From positions 33,422,381-33,486,380 of the forward strand of contig CM063499.1 in assembly GCA_032207245.1 (NCBI GenBank): a DNA stretch of 64,000 bases. The letters run 5' to 3'. This document shows positions 1 to 8,389 of the stretch, one piece after another. Source of the stretch: Pardosa pseudoannulata (Eukaryota > Arthropoda > Arachnida > Araneae > Lycosidae). Numbering within the stretch: position 1 is the first letter of the stretch; each line of letters starts with the position of its first letter. Under the pieces are notes generated by a model. It worked only from the letters and a program-made list of their open reading frames with translations, ran no database searches and was not told where the DNA came from. Position numbers and translations under genes: made by a program.

Positions 1-2
1 AA

Positions 3-163
3 TCCAAAGCGCTTCAGGAAATATTCCAGGACGCGACGACCCCCTCTTATGGATATTTGTTCATATATGAGGCCGGATATATGAGGCCGGAAACGGAGGA
101 GAGTTTGCGACTGCGCACCGGTATTTTCCCCGGAAATAAATGTTACGTGTACGAACCTCGGTA
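3..163 (+). CDS. 3' end of FtsK/HerA-type genome-packaging ATPase (partial)
   Basis: An open frame runs from base 3 to a TAG at 161-163 and enters from outside the window. Its 53 codons read like the C-terminal end of Polinton packaging ATPases: an aromatic-rich strand (YGYLFI), then a charged loop with RPET and LRLRT, and a short tail ending in EPR. The Walker motifs would lie upstream and cannot be seen, so the assignment rests on the tail and on gene order (ATPase next to the small genes and capsid module). An exact 14-bp tandem duplication lies inside it at 63-90. Confidence 0.5.
63..90 (+). repeat. 14-bp exact tandem duplication inside the ATPase end
   Basis: ATATATGAGGCCGG occurs twice without a spacer (63-76, 77-90). 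A 14-bp insertion is not a multiple of three, so it should disturb the ATPase frame or compensate another shift. Confidence 0.85.
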
Positions 164-195
164 GTCATTTGCGCGCTAGTCCTTTTAGAAGTAAC

Positions 196-675
196 ATGTC
201 TGTGGCAGTCGTCGAATTAGAAGGGTTTCAGTTACACCCTCATACCTACATCATAAAAGAATTGGCTTTTTACGACGTAGGTCAAAATTATCACGGGCGG
301 TGGTCATTTCTTCCTCCCTTTCCCTGGAAACATTTATCGACCAAAAAGAAAAAAACATACGCTTGGTTGACACGAAATTGTCATGGATTAAGTTGGGAAA
401 GCGGCGAACTACCTTACTCATCCGTACGTACCATTCTCAGTATGTTATTTTCTTCTTATGCAAATATTTACATAAAAAGTTTAGAGAAAACAATGTTTTT
501 AAAAAAGTTTACGAGGCGATATATATTTGATTTAAACAGTTTCGGCTGCCCTAAAGTAAAAAACTTGGAAATAAATACCAGAGTGTCATGCCCTGATCAT
601 CCATCAAATTTTTATCACTGTGCTCTTACAAAGGCAGCTGCTTACGCTTCCTTTATAAAAGACAAACAATCTTGA
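196..675 (+). CDS. Polinton-associated conserved protein of unknown function
   Basis: About 159 residues from the ATG at 196; the frame is open a little further upstream, but 196 is the first ATG. The N-terminus is a strand with an acidic pair (VVELEGF), followed by KELAFYD, a PPFPWK segment, an HGLSW motif, then KSLEK and a Cys/His-rich end (GCP, CPDH, HCAL). Strand, lysine-glutamate block and late Cys/His order faintly recall DEDD-type RNase H-fold exonucleases, but the first acidic motif is ExE rather than DxE, so I do not assign an activity. It lies 22 bp before the next small gene in the same direction, which suggests a shared late transcript. Confidence 0.6.
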   Translation: MSVAVVELEGFQLHPHTYIIKELAFYDVGQNYHGRWSFLPPFPWKHLSTKKKKTYAWLTRNCHGLSWESGELPYSSVRTILSMLFSSYANIYIKSLEKTMFLKKFTRRYIFDLNSFGCPKVKNLEINTRVSCPDHPSNFYHCALTKAAAYASFIKDKQS

Positions 676-697
676 ATAAAATTCATTTGTACCCAGA

Positions 698-1024
698 ATG
701 TCATCTCACGCAGACGTCGAACATCTTAAGATTTTGAGTAAATGTAAGCAGAAAGGTGCCTTACTCCGTAAATGTCCTAACAGTTTGATCAAAAGAGTTT
801 GTGAATGTGCGCTTAATGTATTGAAAGGACACGTCCCCCTCAGTAAACGTCAGAAACACCAGCTTTCTCCGTATAAAAGGGCACTGCGCCGTTTAGGCGA
901 CAAAAGAGTACCTTTATTTAAAAAACGAAGACTTCTTGTTCAAAAAGGAGACGGATTTTTGTCAATACTAATTCCTGCTGCTGTTTCTGTACTCAGTACT
1001 TTAATAAATGGAGTTCGCTCGTAA
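698..1024 (+). CDS. Small basic Polinton protein with hydrophobic tail (putative virion core/DNA-binding)
   Basis: 108 residues, rich in Lys/Arg. The first half has a Cys/Leu helix (CECALNVLKG) after an RKCPNSLIKRV segment, the middle is strongly basic (KRQKHQL, KRALRRL, FKKRRLL), and the end is a glycine/hydrophobic tail (GDGFLSILIPAAVSVLSTLI). Small proteins of this layout (basic body, then a GGFL-type hydrophobic tail) recur in invertebrate Polintons, where a core-protein role like adenovirus pX/mu has been suggested; that role is inference. Its stop overlaps the next start by 17 nt, typical of compact viral gene packing. Confidence 0.65.
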   Translation: MSSHADVEHLKILSKCKQKGALLRKCPNSLIKRVCECALNVLKGHVPLSKRQKHQLSPYKRALRRLGDKRVPLFKKRRLLVQKGDGFLSILIPAAVSVLSTLINGVRS

Positions 1025-1586
1025 ACTACTACTTGTGCCTGCAGACCGAGAACAACAGTTCGAGGAAGAACATTTATCTGATTTGGATAAACAGTTGCAA
1101 GTCATCCTAAAAGAAAAGTTGGCTGAGGATGAGAAAGCCAAAAGGTATTTACAAGTTCTTCAAAAATTTGTGACTTTTCCTACGCTTAAATCTACGGAAT
1201 CTACGAGCGTTCAGCCCGAAATAGACGTAGAACAAGAAATAGTTTCATCGGCACCTGTGAAATATAAAATTCAAGCAAAGAAGATGATGGACTTTTTAAA
1301 ACGTCATAAAGACAAAATTACTTGGAAACCTACGATAGAATTAATTGTGAAAGAGACAGTTATTACCAATACCAATATTCTGCATTTGTTTAATTTTTTG
1401 TTATGGAATCAACAGAAATATCTATTCGGATATGATGAATTTAAAAATGTTCTACAAGAGATAGAATTCCCCCCAGAATTTGTAAAAAATAAATATTTAA
1501 AATCTGTACAAACCAGAAAATCTGTAAAACCAAGAAAAACTTTGTATGCTAAACCAAAGAATGGTAAAATGGAAAATCCTGTGTAG
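1008..1586 (+). CDS. Polinton small structural/accessory protein, function unknown
   Basis: 192 residues from an ATG that overlaps the preceding gene. Residues ~15-60 are a charged helical region (EEEHLSDLDKQLQVILKEKL) that could form a coiled coil; a Ser/Thr/Glu-rich linker follows; residues ~85-160 form a second mixed domain with MMDFLKRHKDKITW and a FGYDEF motif near 140; the tail is basic. No catalytic motif is visible. Position and overlap suggest co-expression with the basic protein upstream. An AATAAA signal follows at about 1597. Confidence 0.55.
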   Translation: MEFARKLLLVPADREQQFEEEHLSDLDKQLQVILKEKLAEDEKAKRYLQVLQKFVTFPTLKSTESTSVQPEIDVEQEIVSSAPVKYKIQAKKMMDFLKRHKDKITWKPTIELIVKETVITNTNILHLFNFLLWNQQKYLFGYDEFKNVLQEIEFPPEFVKNKYLKSVQTRKSVKPRKTLYAKPKNGKMENPV

Positions 1587-1805
1587 TTAAAGCTTTAATA
1601 AAAAAAATATTTTGTACATTATTTCTTATGTCTTCATTTATAGTTCATAAATTTTTGTTGTTGTTGTTGTTTTATGAAATTCGTTTACTTTTTAAAAATA
1701 TTAATTTACTTTTTCTTTTCTGACTATAAATTAATGGTTTTATTTTATTTTTTATTTATTTAAGAAAGTAATGACAAATACAATTTTTTTAGATAAAAAA
1801 ATTTA
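1587..1805. promoter_or_regulatory. AT-rich convergent 3' region with polyadenylation signals for both strands
   Basis: The + and - gene sets of the Polinton meet here. AATAAA lies at about 1597 for the + transcripts, and AATAAA on the - strand overlaps the protease stop near 1800-1806. The rest is low-complexity A/T with a GTT microsatellite near 1658. No gene is seen. Confidence 0.5.
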
Positions 1806-2270
1806 TTATTTGAAAATCATGTTTACACCATATCTTTTCTTTACAAACTGATGCATGCGAAAATCATTTCTTTGGCCATTTAGGTGATACAAGATATAAT
1901 TCATACAATATCCTTGACATCGTTTTACAAGAAAATAAATACAGTTAGGTCCACATACATTGGAAGTTGGACTTTGAAAACAGAGTTTATTCCATGACAC
2001 ATTTGGATAGTTCTTCGCGAATCTTGTAATATTCTTTCCGTAAACTGTGGGAGGTAATCCATAGGAATCTAAAAATTCTAGAGTTTTATTATCTTCAATA
2101 AAAATGGCTAACCAGTGACTTCCGGGTTCATCATGTTTATCCGTATTAATCACAATTGCTGCAGGATGATTAGAAACTTCGGGTATTTTATCAGATGGAT
2201 ATACACCTGCAAAGTATATTGCAGTACGGGGATCGCGGGATAGTATTTTATGAATGACTGTAGAATTCAT
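1806..2270 (-). CDS. Adenain-type cysteine protease (C5-like, Polinton PRO)
   Basis: 154 residues with the full catalytic set of adenovirus-type maturation proteases: His52 in GSHWLAIF, Asp69 in FLDSYG, Gln99 in CFQSP (oxyanion hole) and the nucleophile Cys106 in VCGPNC. Spacing and length are normal for Polinton proteases (about 150-190). It would process capsid precursors during particle maturation. Its ATG shares a base with the TGA of the capsid gene upstream on this strand (2270), consistent with one transcript. The frame is intact and all four key residues are present. Confidence 0.93.
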   Translation of the reverse strand: MNSTVIHKILSRDPRTAIYFAGVYPSDKIPEVSNHPAAIVINTDKHDEPGSHWLAIFIEDNKTLEFLDSYGLPPTVYGKNITRFAKNYPNVSWNKLCFQSPTSNVCGPNCIYFLVKRCQGYCMNYILYHLNGQRNDFRMHQFVKKRYGVNMIFK

Positions 2271-3562
2271 CAGTTTCCAAAATCATACAAAATATTTCGT
2301 GCTTTGTTAATCTCGATCAGATTTTCAAATTCAGCATACACTAATAAGGAAATGGTCTGTTCTAACGGTACACTAAACTTGAGTTCCAGTCTTAAATTGC
2401 TGTGACGTACTAGATTCAGATGAGATCCGTCACATAAATCAGGAGACAGGTCAAAATGAAACAGACAATAACCATTTGGAAATTCGGAGCGGGAAAGATA
2501 AAGTCCTCGGTCTTCTGCCGTCATGAATAAATTTTGGTAAGCTCGAATAAAATTATTTTTATTAAAATCAGGTTGCAATGGATTATGGGGCATGGGTTGT
2601 CCGTCCAAGTAAACTCCCAAAAAATTAATATGATAGTGTTTAAATTCAAAAGGAGACTTTTTATAATTTCCATTGAATGCATCATTATCAATACATGCAA
2701 TAACCAATCTTTTGGGCATTTTGCCTGTAAAAATATTATCTTGAACGAAACTCATATTTCCTCGTGGAACAGAATATACTTTGCAGATTACTCTGTTGAT
2801 AGGATATTTGGCTGTTGTTTTTTCTAAACTTTTAGCATGTCCAAGGACGACCCCTAGACTGACTTTGACTTTCCTAACGAATAGAGATACATGTTCTAGC
2901 ATAACTTTAAAGTTTCCATCTCCCAATAAACAAAATTCGGGTTTCATCAGCTTAATTTTCATATCCACCATATTCAGTAAAAGTCGATCTTGGTGAAATA
3001 AATCAATATGCAAACGCCCCACCATGTCTACCAAAGCACTCAGTTGAAACATTTCTGCTCTTTTATTAAAACCTTCGTTAGGATCGGGATCTTTTGTATC
3101 ATAGACATTCAAACGCCCCGCTGTATCCTTAAAAAACAATTCTGACGAAAGCTGAGATGTTTTAGTATCAAATCTATGATTTAGCAATGTTTCGATCATG
3201 GCTCGGTAAGGATAAGTATTATTGCTGGAAGACACTAGTCTCTCGTTCAAGCTGACATCTACTTGGGAGAAAAGGGAATGTAAAAATAAATTCACGGGTC
3301 CCACTTTATTTTCTTTTACCAAAGGCATTCCATTTCCTTTCAGTATTTTCACTCTCACGTACAACTGTGTTTGAGACAAATCGAGGTAATCTTCTCCGCT
3401 TCCAGAAATATTAAATTCTACAGGGCTACCATTGGATAAATTAGCCACTGGATGAAATTCAGTCCACTGACCTTTTTCGATGACCGTTTGCATGGGAGGT
3501 AAAGTAAAGAGATTCAGTTCTGATTTTGCACATTCTGGAGAATCTTTTAACAGGAAAGCCAT
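2270..3562 (-). CDS. Polinton capsid protein, F54H12.2-like (probable double jelly-roll major capsid)
   Basis: 430 residues, intact from ATG 3562 to TGA at 2270-2272. The N-terminus (KSELNLFTLPP, then a strand-rich segment with GSGEDYLDLS), the GPVNLFLHSLFSQVDVSLN block near residue 90 and the NTYPYRAMIETLL block near 115 are hallmarks of the protein widely labelled F54H12.2-like in animal genomes, a Polinton capsid component. Later motifs such as NDAFNG, YPNGYCLFHFDLSPDLC and FENLIEI fit the same family. About 430 residues suits a double jelly-roll like other small major capsid proteins; a minor-capsid role is the alternative. It lies directly before the protease. Confidence 0.85.
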   Translation of the reverse strand: MAFLLKDSPECAKSELNLFTLPPMQTVIEKGQWTEFHPVANLSNGSPVEFNISGSGEDYLDLSQTQLYVRVKILKGNGMPLVKENKVGPVNLFLHSLFSQVDVSLNERLVSSSNNTYPYRAMIETLLNHRFDTKTSQLSSELFFKDTAGRLNVYDTKDPDPNEGFNKRAEMFQLSALVDMVGRLHIDLFHQDRLLLNMVDMKIKLMKPEFCLLGDGNFKVMLEHVSLFVRKVKVSLGVVLGHAKSLEKTTAKYPINRVICKVYSVPRGNMSFVQDNIFTGKMPKRLVIACIDNDAFNGNYKKSPFEFKHYHINFLGVYLDGQPMPHNPLQPDFNKNNFIRAYQNLFMTAEDRGLYLSRSEFPNGYCLFHFDLSPDLCDGSHLNLVRHSNLRLELKFSVPLEQTISLLVYAEFENLIEINKARNILYDFGN

Positions 3563-3711
3563 GATTAAGAATCGAAAATATCACGTCCTTGCACCTTCCG
3601 TATCTTTGAACGAATGACGTGTTTAGAGGTTTTGCGCTTCCTTTTAAACCTTCCGTGACCTATCATCTAGTCCACTTTCTTTAACGCTTTTCTTGCTAAT
3701 AATTTCCCTGC

Positions 3712-3954
3712 TTATTTAGATCTAGTTTTTAACGAAGATTTCAAATTTTCCCCTGATAACACATCATTAGCTATCAGTGTTCCAGTTTTTAAAGCTTCTT
3801 TTCCTACTGCTTTAGCACCACTTTTTAAAAAAGGCAGAGCGCTACGGAAAAGTTTTGCAAAAAAACCACCAATTCCGTATCTTTTTTGTAATGAAATACC
3901 TTGATAGTAGGGCATGCCATTTTTGGTCTGCCCCACATAATAATCCTCGAACAA
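3712..3954 (-). CDS. Small basic amphipathic Polinton protein (pVI-like candidate), start codon lost
   Basis: About 80 residues. An acidic aromatic start (FEDYYVGQ) is followed by a glycine/phenylalanine helix (GIGGFFAKLFRSALPFLK), then GAKAVGKEALKTG and a basic tail. This layout (N-terminal FEDYY, amphipathic helix, basic end) recurs next to Polinton capsid genes and resembles membrane-lytic/cementing proteins like adenovirus pVI; that function is inference. No ATG begins the frame: it opens upstream without Met, and an ACG codon two codons before the Phe looks like a decayed ATG. The 3954 boundary is a TTG. Confidence 0.6.
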   Translation of the reverse strand: MFEDYYVGQTKNGMPYYQGISLQKRYGIGGFFAKLFRSALPFLKSGAKAVGKEALKTGTLIANDVLSGENLKSSLKTRSK

Positions 3955-3987
3955 TTTCGTACAGCAAGTGTAAGGAACAAGAATGGT

Positions 3988-4776
3988 TCACATTTGTTTC
4001 ACAAATAAATTAAAAAATACTGCGACTCGATGATTTATACAATTTGTCTCAAGCGAAAATGAAGTACTAGGTATACTTTGCCTCTTTCGAAAGGTACTAA
4101 TTCTCCCGAGTTCAATCGAATATTGTATGGTTTGAAAATGCTGCCGTATAACAGGTAAGTAATGGGGCCTCGTGTAATGAGCATGTACCATTTCGCCATC
4201 GTTTCCTTCTACTTTCACTATTTTGAGGAGGGGTGCTTGTACATCTCCCACAATTTGCGGCTCTACGAGATTACAATATACATAAAGTACGGGAAAAGAA
4301 GCATTAGGATCTGCGACGAATGGACTTTGCACAGTTCCTTTGTATTCTCCTAAAACTTAAAAGTTAAACCTAAAGTAGAAACCTAAAAGTTCAGAAATTC
4401 CTTCGTGAAGAACGACTTTACAATTCTCTTTCGTTTTAATCGTGATTCTTTTCACTACGGGGTAATAGTAAAACTCAATTTTGTTTTTATGTGAGGATAA
4501 AGCCATTGCTTTTAATAAATCGGGGACAGTTTCATAACAACCGATGAGAATGCGACGACCTTGCAAAATATCATTATCCAGCTGCAAACCAAACAAATTG
4601 TTTTCTTTCTGGATATTATACCAAGAGTGGGGGTAAATAATACCCACTAAACTCACTTCCCACTGACCTTGATTTAACAATACAGGGGAGGGTAATTGCG
4701 TAGTAAAATGGGATATTTTATTCTCGGGGAAAAAATGCATAGTGCTGTCACTGATGAGTGTCACATAAAATGACAT
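3988..4776 (-). pseudogene. Broken penton-type minor capsid protein
   Basis: The first 139 codons from ATG 4776 are open (SFYVTLISDSTMHFFPENK, then a GQWEVSLVGIIYPHSWYN block) and match the start of Polinton minor capsid (penton-like) proteins. The frame meets a TAA at 4357-4359, but the same frame continues beyond it with family-like sequence (LYVYCNLVEPQIVGD, PHYLPV). From about 4120 down, the conserved-looking C-terminal segment lies in a different frame that ends at 4035-4037, so there is also a frameshift. One nonsense and one frameshift change make this a dead gene in this copy unless they are sequencing errors. Confidence 0.75.
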
Positions 4777-4814
4777 CTTGGCAACTGATTCATAAAGAAG
4801 ATTTTAAATCCTTT

Positions 4815-5867
4815 TTATATTCTTTTTACATCCTGCACCCACTTATTAAATTTTTCGGGATATCCTTGAAATTTTACCAAGTATTCCGTTTTTCCGGAAC
4901 GTTTTCTCGTTTTTAATATTTTTTCCACAGGGTAATATCCCGAATCGGCTACTTTTTGAAGTTCCTGCTCATAAAACGTACCTTTAATCACTTCTCCTGC
5001 TAAATCTTTTAACTTATAAACTACCGGATGTCTGCGTAAAATCTTGTCAATAGTAAGTATTTCTCGCGTCCAGTTTTGCTCGTAGCCTTTTTCAAAACGC
5101 AACTTTTCTTTACTAATTCGCACTGTATCTCCTGTTTTTAATTTCGTCTGGTTAACTAATTTCGATGGCACAGGCTGTCCGTACAAAGTATTCCAAACAT
5201 CCTGTTGATTTTCTACAGTAACAGAAACTGGTTCCCTTCGAATACTCCGATGCCAAGTATGATTATAACTGTGCAAGAATTTATCTATTACATCAATATA
5301 CCGCTTGGTATTCATTTCAGTAAAATATTTCCACATTTTTGTTTTCAGAGTGCGATTAAAACGCTCTACTACCGATGCTTTTGTATCATTATGTGTCGTG
5401 AAAAAATAAACTTTTCTCTTTTTTAAAAAAGACTGAAAAATTTTATTCGTAAATTCTTTTCCTGCATCCGTTTGTAAATTTTCAGGTATTCGTTTCTTAA
5501 ATATTTTTTCAAAAGCTAAAACTATCGTATTGGACTTTTTATCCTTCAAAGGTATGGCCCACGCGTACTTTGATAAGATATCAATACATGTCAATAAGTA
5601 CTTATACCCATCATTGTGAGAAGCTAGAGACTGCATATCCACTAAGTCTGCCTGAAACTGTTCATTCAAACCACCAACAATTACTCTATTTCTAGGAAAT
5701 TTTTTTCTCAAAGGTTTATGTAAAGTATAAGAATCTTTCGTTTGTAACCATTTCTTAATGTTTCTTGCTTTTACTTTCCCTTTTAAAACCCTATGCAAAG
5801 CATTGATACCACCAAAACTAGCTGGATGCTTAGGATCCCTATACGTTCTAGATAAAAGTTTTTTCAT
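4815..5867 (-). CDS. Polinton retroviral-type integrase with C-terminal chromodomain
   Basis: 350 residues from ATG 5867. The rve-type core carries Asp74 (FQADLVDM), Asp134 (NLQTDAGKEF) and Glu168 (SVVERFNRTL), the spacing used by Polinton/Maverick integrases. The last ~40 residues (YPVEKILKTR, KTEYLVKFQGYP, FNKWV) form a chromodomain, which in integrases is thought to steer insertion to marked chromatin. The protein would join element ends to host DNA. The frame is intact, in contrast to the penton-type gene 39 bp away. This chromodomain is unrelated to the HP1 genes further right beyond the shared fold. Confidence 0.92.
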   Translation of the reverse strand: MKKLLSRTYRDPKHPASFGGINALHRVLKGKVKARNIKKWLQTKDSYTLHKPLRKKFPRNRVIVGGLNEQFQADLVDMQSLASHNDGYKYLLTCIDILSKYAWAIPLKDKKSNTIVLAFEKIFKKRIPENLQTDAGKEFTNKIFQSFLKKRKVYFFTTHNDTKASVVERFNRTLKTKMWKYFTEMNTKRYIDVIDKFLHSYNHTWHRSIRREPVSVTVENQQDVWNTLYGQPVPSKLVNQTKLKTGDTVRISKEKLRFEKGYEQNWTREILTIDKILRRHPVVYKLKDLAGEVIKGTFYEQELQKVADSGYYPVEKILKTRKRSGKTEYLVKFQGYPEKFNKWVQDVKRI

Positions 5868-6077
5868 TGCTAGAGAGAAAAGATATACACGTCCAGATAC
5901 TACAAAATATTCACTAATAATATTAACGTTTAGTTAAGCAAACTGATATTTATACTTAATACCCAACCAATAAGTATTTCCTTAAACGAAAAAGTGCAAT
6001 ATATGCAATCAGCATAAATAAATAAAAATAACAAAACATAGAAACATACAAAAATATATGCAAAACAATAAATTTTA

Positions 6078-7555
6078 TTATTCAGAAATTATCAGGTCAA
6101 CAAAATCACACATTTTATCTCCGGCATACTTGTGTTCTATACATACAAATAAGTCTTTAATGTCCACAACATCAAAAAAATTCGCAAAGCTTGTGTCGAT
6201 ATCACAATTTTTAAAATTTTTAACAAAGTTTTAGCAACATCAAAAAAGTTAACATTAAATAGAGCTCTCTCAAAATATTTTTCGTATATCATTTCTCTAC
6301 CACTAATGCAGCCGTGTCTAAGATGACAAGCATCACAATTATCAAAGTCTGTATAGTCAAAAAATTCATCGATTTTTGCTGATAATGCGTTAACCAAGCA
6401 CATACCTAAGGAATTCTGCAACTCTCGATATCCTGTAATGTGCCCATATTCTTCTTTACGTGTATCCTGATTGACCTCATAAAGTTCTTTTTGAATTGCA
6501 TGAAGCAAATCAAATTTTATGAGACCTTCTTTAATCTCATTAGTGATATCCGGCATGTGTAGACGAAGAGTCGTGAACTGGTCCATATTTATTTTCACGA
6601 ACTGAGGTAAGAACAGAAAACTGAGGTTTTTCCTTTGAAATATACGCTGTAAGACAAACATAGTTTCACCGTCTATATTTTGTCGAGACACCATCAGGTC
6701 GCTTTCGATGATTTCAGTTGTCGCCTTTTGAGCTATCTCATTTGCCCACTCACAAAATGATATCCAAATTCTTGCTTTAGACATACACCTTCTCCGGTTG
6801 GTCGATAATAATCGTCGGGACAGACATATTTTCTGACATGAATCCTTGTTTGCCCCATAAACAAGGAATATGAGAGGAAATATTCTCCCCCTAAAGAAAT
6901 GACTTTAGGAGGAGAACAACCACGCTTGAATCTCGAACAGGAATCAGCAGAAACAGCCATTTTCGTGTCTTCCTTTCTTGCCGTAGCAGCTTTTTTCCTC
7001 ATTCTATGATCTACATTGCCATCTCCCGTTCTACTTTTCTTAGTTGTAGATTCTGTGGAAAACTAAAAAATAAGAGAAAATAAAAATGTGTAAGTCGAAT
7101 GTCAAAAAAAAAGAAAAAAGAAAAAAAAAAAGAAAACATCAAGGAAGAATGCTGAACAATTCAAAATATTTTAGAAATAAATTATTAAAAACATTTTCAG
7201 GAAATACATTAAATTAAAAAAGAACTTTTATAAATTTAAATAAGACTTTGAAACTATCACTTGAGTGAAGTAATTGTTAAATAAAAATTAAAATAAATAA
7301 AAATAGCGAGAATAGACACTTACCATTTTTGTCGCATAAGGTGTAGTTGAAATCATGTTCGCTGAAAATGAAGTCCTTTCGCTGTAAAGTTCTTCCAAAA
7401 AATATATATATAAGAGTTGAATAAATCAGAAAAGAGTAGCAACAATGGCTAGTACCATGTGTGCGAATGCTAAATCCTAAAGGATAAGTAAATATTTCAC
7501 GACTGCATTGCCATTCCACAAAACCTAAATTTCTTCCCTCACTTTTTTTTTTCAT
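6078..7555 (-). pseudogene. PC4/p15-like transcription cofactor-domain gene, intron-containing, two frameshifts
   Basis: On the - strand a 271-nt intron (donor GTAAGT at 7323-7318, pyrimidine-rich acceptor CCACAG ending at 7053) joins an upstream exon (open back to about 7555; true start unknown) to a long exon in matching phase. The long exon encodes a Lys/Arg-rich segment, then a PC4-like fold: VISLGGEYFLSYSLF, RIHVRKYV, DDYYRPTGEGVCL, where PC4 proteins bind DNA through the beta sheet. The frame then shifts near 6775 into a ~190-residue helical region with a CDACHLRHGC motif, and shifts again near 6225 into a short end that stops at 6078-6080, followed at once by AATAAA. Splicing and a host-type poly(A) site argue for a host gene or gene-derived repeat rather than part of the Polinton. 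Confidence 0.55.
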
Positions 7556-7619
7556 TTCAATTCATTTTCTCTTTCTGTCAACAAGCACTGCATCCAATAG
7601 GTGCATGACAAATTGAGTT

Positions 7620-7800
7620 CCTTCTCCGCAGCGTACGAACACAAGCTGAGATCCCGCTCCACGTGGTGGGTTATGACGTCAAACGATTGCACCATGTCAA
7701 CACCTCCTAGAGAGGTGTTGACCATGCTGGTGCACCACGAGTCAAGACTTGTCTCTGACGTCACTCGACAGGTGTGCGACAAGCTGGGACTCGAGTTCGA
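7620..7800 (-). promoter_or_regulatory. GC-richer island upstream of the PC4-like gene: two CREs, an E-box and a palindrome
   Basis: This short stretch stands out from AT-rich surroundings. It has the full CRE/ATF palindrome TGACGTCA twice (7674-7681, 7756-7763), an E-box CACGTG (7660-7665), and between them a hairpin with arms TCAACACCTC / GAGGTGTTGA (7697-7706, 7712-7721) that extends imperfectly through TGCACCATG on both sides. It lies directly 5' of the PC4-like gene on the - strand, so promoter is the simplest reading. Short open frames cross it on both strands, but neither looks like a protein family. Confidence 0.45.
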
Positions 7801-7869
7801 ATACCACCACCAGTATGTGTGTTCGTTAACTTTAAGATTCAATTAATTATTCAATATAAAAATAAATTT

Positions 7870-8180
7870 TAGTTTGAAAAAAAATCTCCAAAATTAGAAT
7901 ATAAAATCTAAAGGTCAAACATAAATCTCCGATGTTGTAATATAAAAAAAAAAGGTTCAAGTTTTAAAGTTATACATTTCTGATTTATAAATACTAACAT
8001 CCGAAATTAAAATATAAATATAGTTTAAATATAAAATCTAAACATAAAAAATAAATTCAAGTTTAAAAAAAATAAATTTCAGATGTATAAATATTAATCG
8101 CCGAAATTAAAATATAAAAATTACTTGAGTTTTAAATTATAAATCTATGAAATGAAAGTATAAAATATAGTTTTAAAAAT
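7870..8180. repeat. Degenerate AT-rich repeats
   Basis: Loose repeats of roughly 60 bp with the theme CCGAAATTAAAATATAAA and TTCAAGTTTAA recur about five times with many changes. No gene is visible. Confidence 0.5.
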
Positions 8181-8185
8181 ATTAA

Positions 8186-8238
8186 AAAAAATAATTTAAG
8201 TTTTAAGATTATAAATCTTAAAACTTAAATTATTTTTT
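8186..8238. repeat. Perfect 25-bp inverted repeat with 3-base loop
   Basis: Arms 8186-8210 and 8214-8238 are exact reverse complements around ATA. It would extrude as a long AT cruciform; no T-tract or gene next to it indicates a terminator. Confidence 0.9.
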
Positions 8239-8327
8239 AATTTTCTATATTGCACGTGGTATCAACAAAATATGCTCGAAAAAATTCTAAGTCCACGACA
8301 TTGCCACTCCTTACGAACTAAACTTTT

Positions 8328-8389
8328 AAAATCCAACATGGCGGCACTTCCGGTTTCCAAAATCCAACATGGCAGCACTTCCGGTTTCC
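8328..8389. promoter_or_regulatory. 31-bp tandem duplication carrying YY1-like plus ETS-like motifs
   Basis: Copies at 8328-8358 and 8359-8389 differ at one base. Each holds CAACATGGCGGC (YY1-like; second copy GGCAGC) immediately followed by ACTTCCGG (ETS/GABP-like), a pair known from core promoters of housekeeping genes. No gene start can be tied to it: the PC4-like gene lies about 0.8 kb away on the - strand. Confidence 0.5.

Larger units (their letters stand above)
1..5900. mobile_element. Polinton/Maverick (adintovirus-like) element, left part outside window
   Basis: A compact set of intronless genes: packaging ATPase end and three small genes on +, and adenain-type protease, capsid protein, small basic amphipathic protein, penton-type protein and retroviral-type integrase on -. 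The two sets converge at about 1600-1800. This is the gene content of Polintons, self-synthesising DNA elements with a virus-like capsid module. The protein-primed DNA polymerase B is not in the window and should lie left of base 1. The integrase usually sits near one end, so the right end is probably close to 5900-6050, but no terminal inverted repeat can be assigned without the other end. The copy is damaged (see the penton-type gene). Confidence 0.88.

Noticed and set aside
698..1586. Polinton small genes as host genes
   Set aside because: Overlapping intronless frames between capsid-module genes of a Polinton; no splice signals.
7552..7846. Overlapping open frames on both strands across the CRE island
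   Set aside because: Caused by the palindromic GC-richer sequence; neither product resembles a family.
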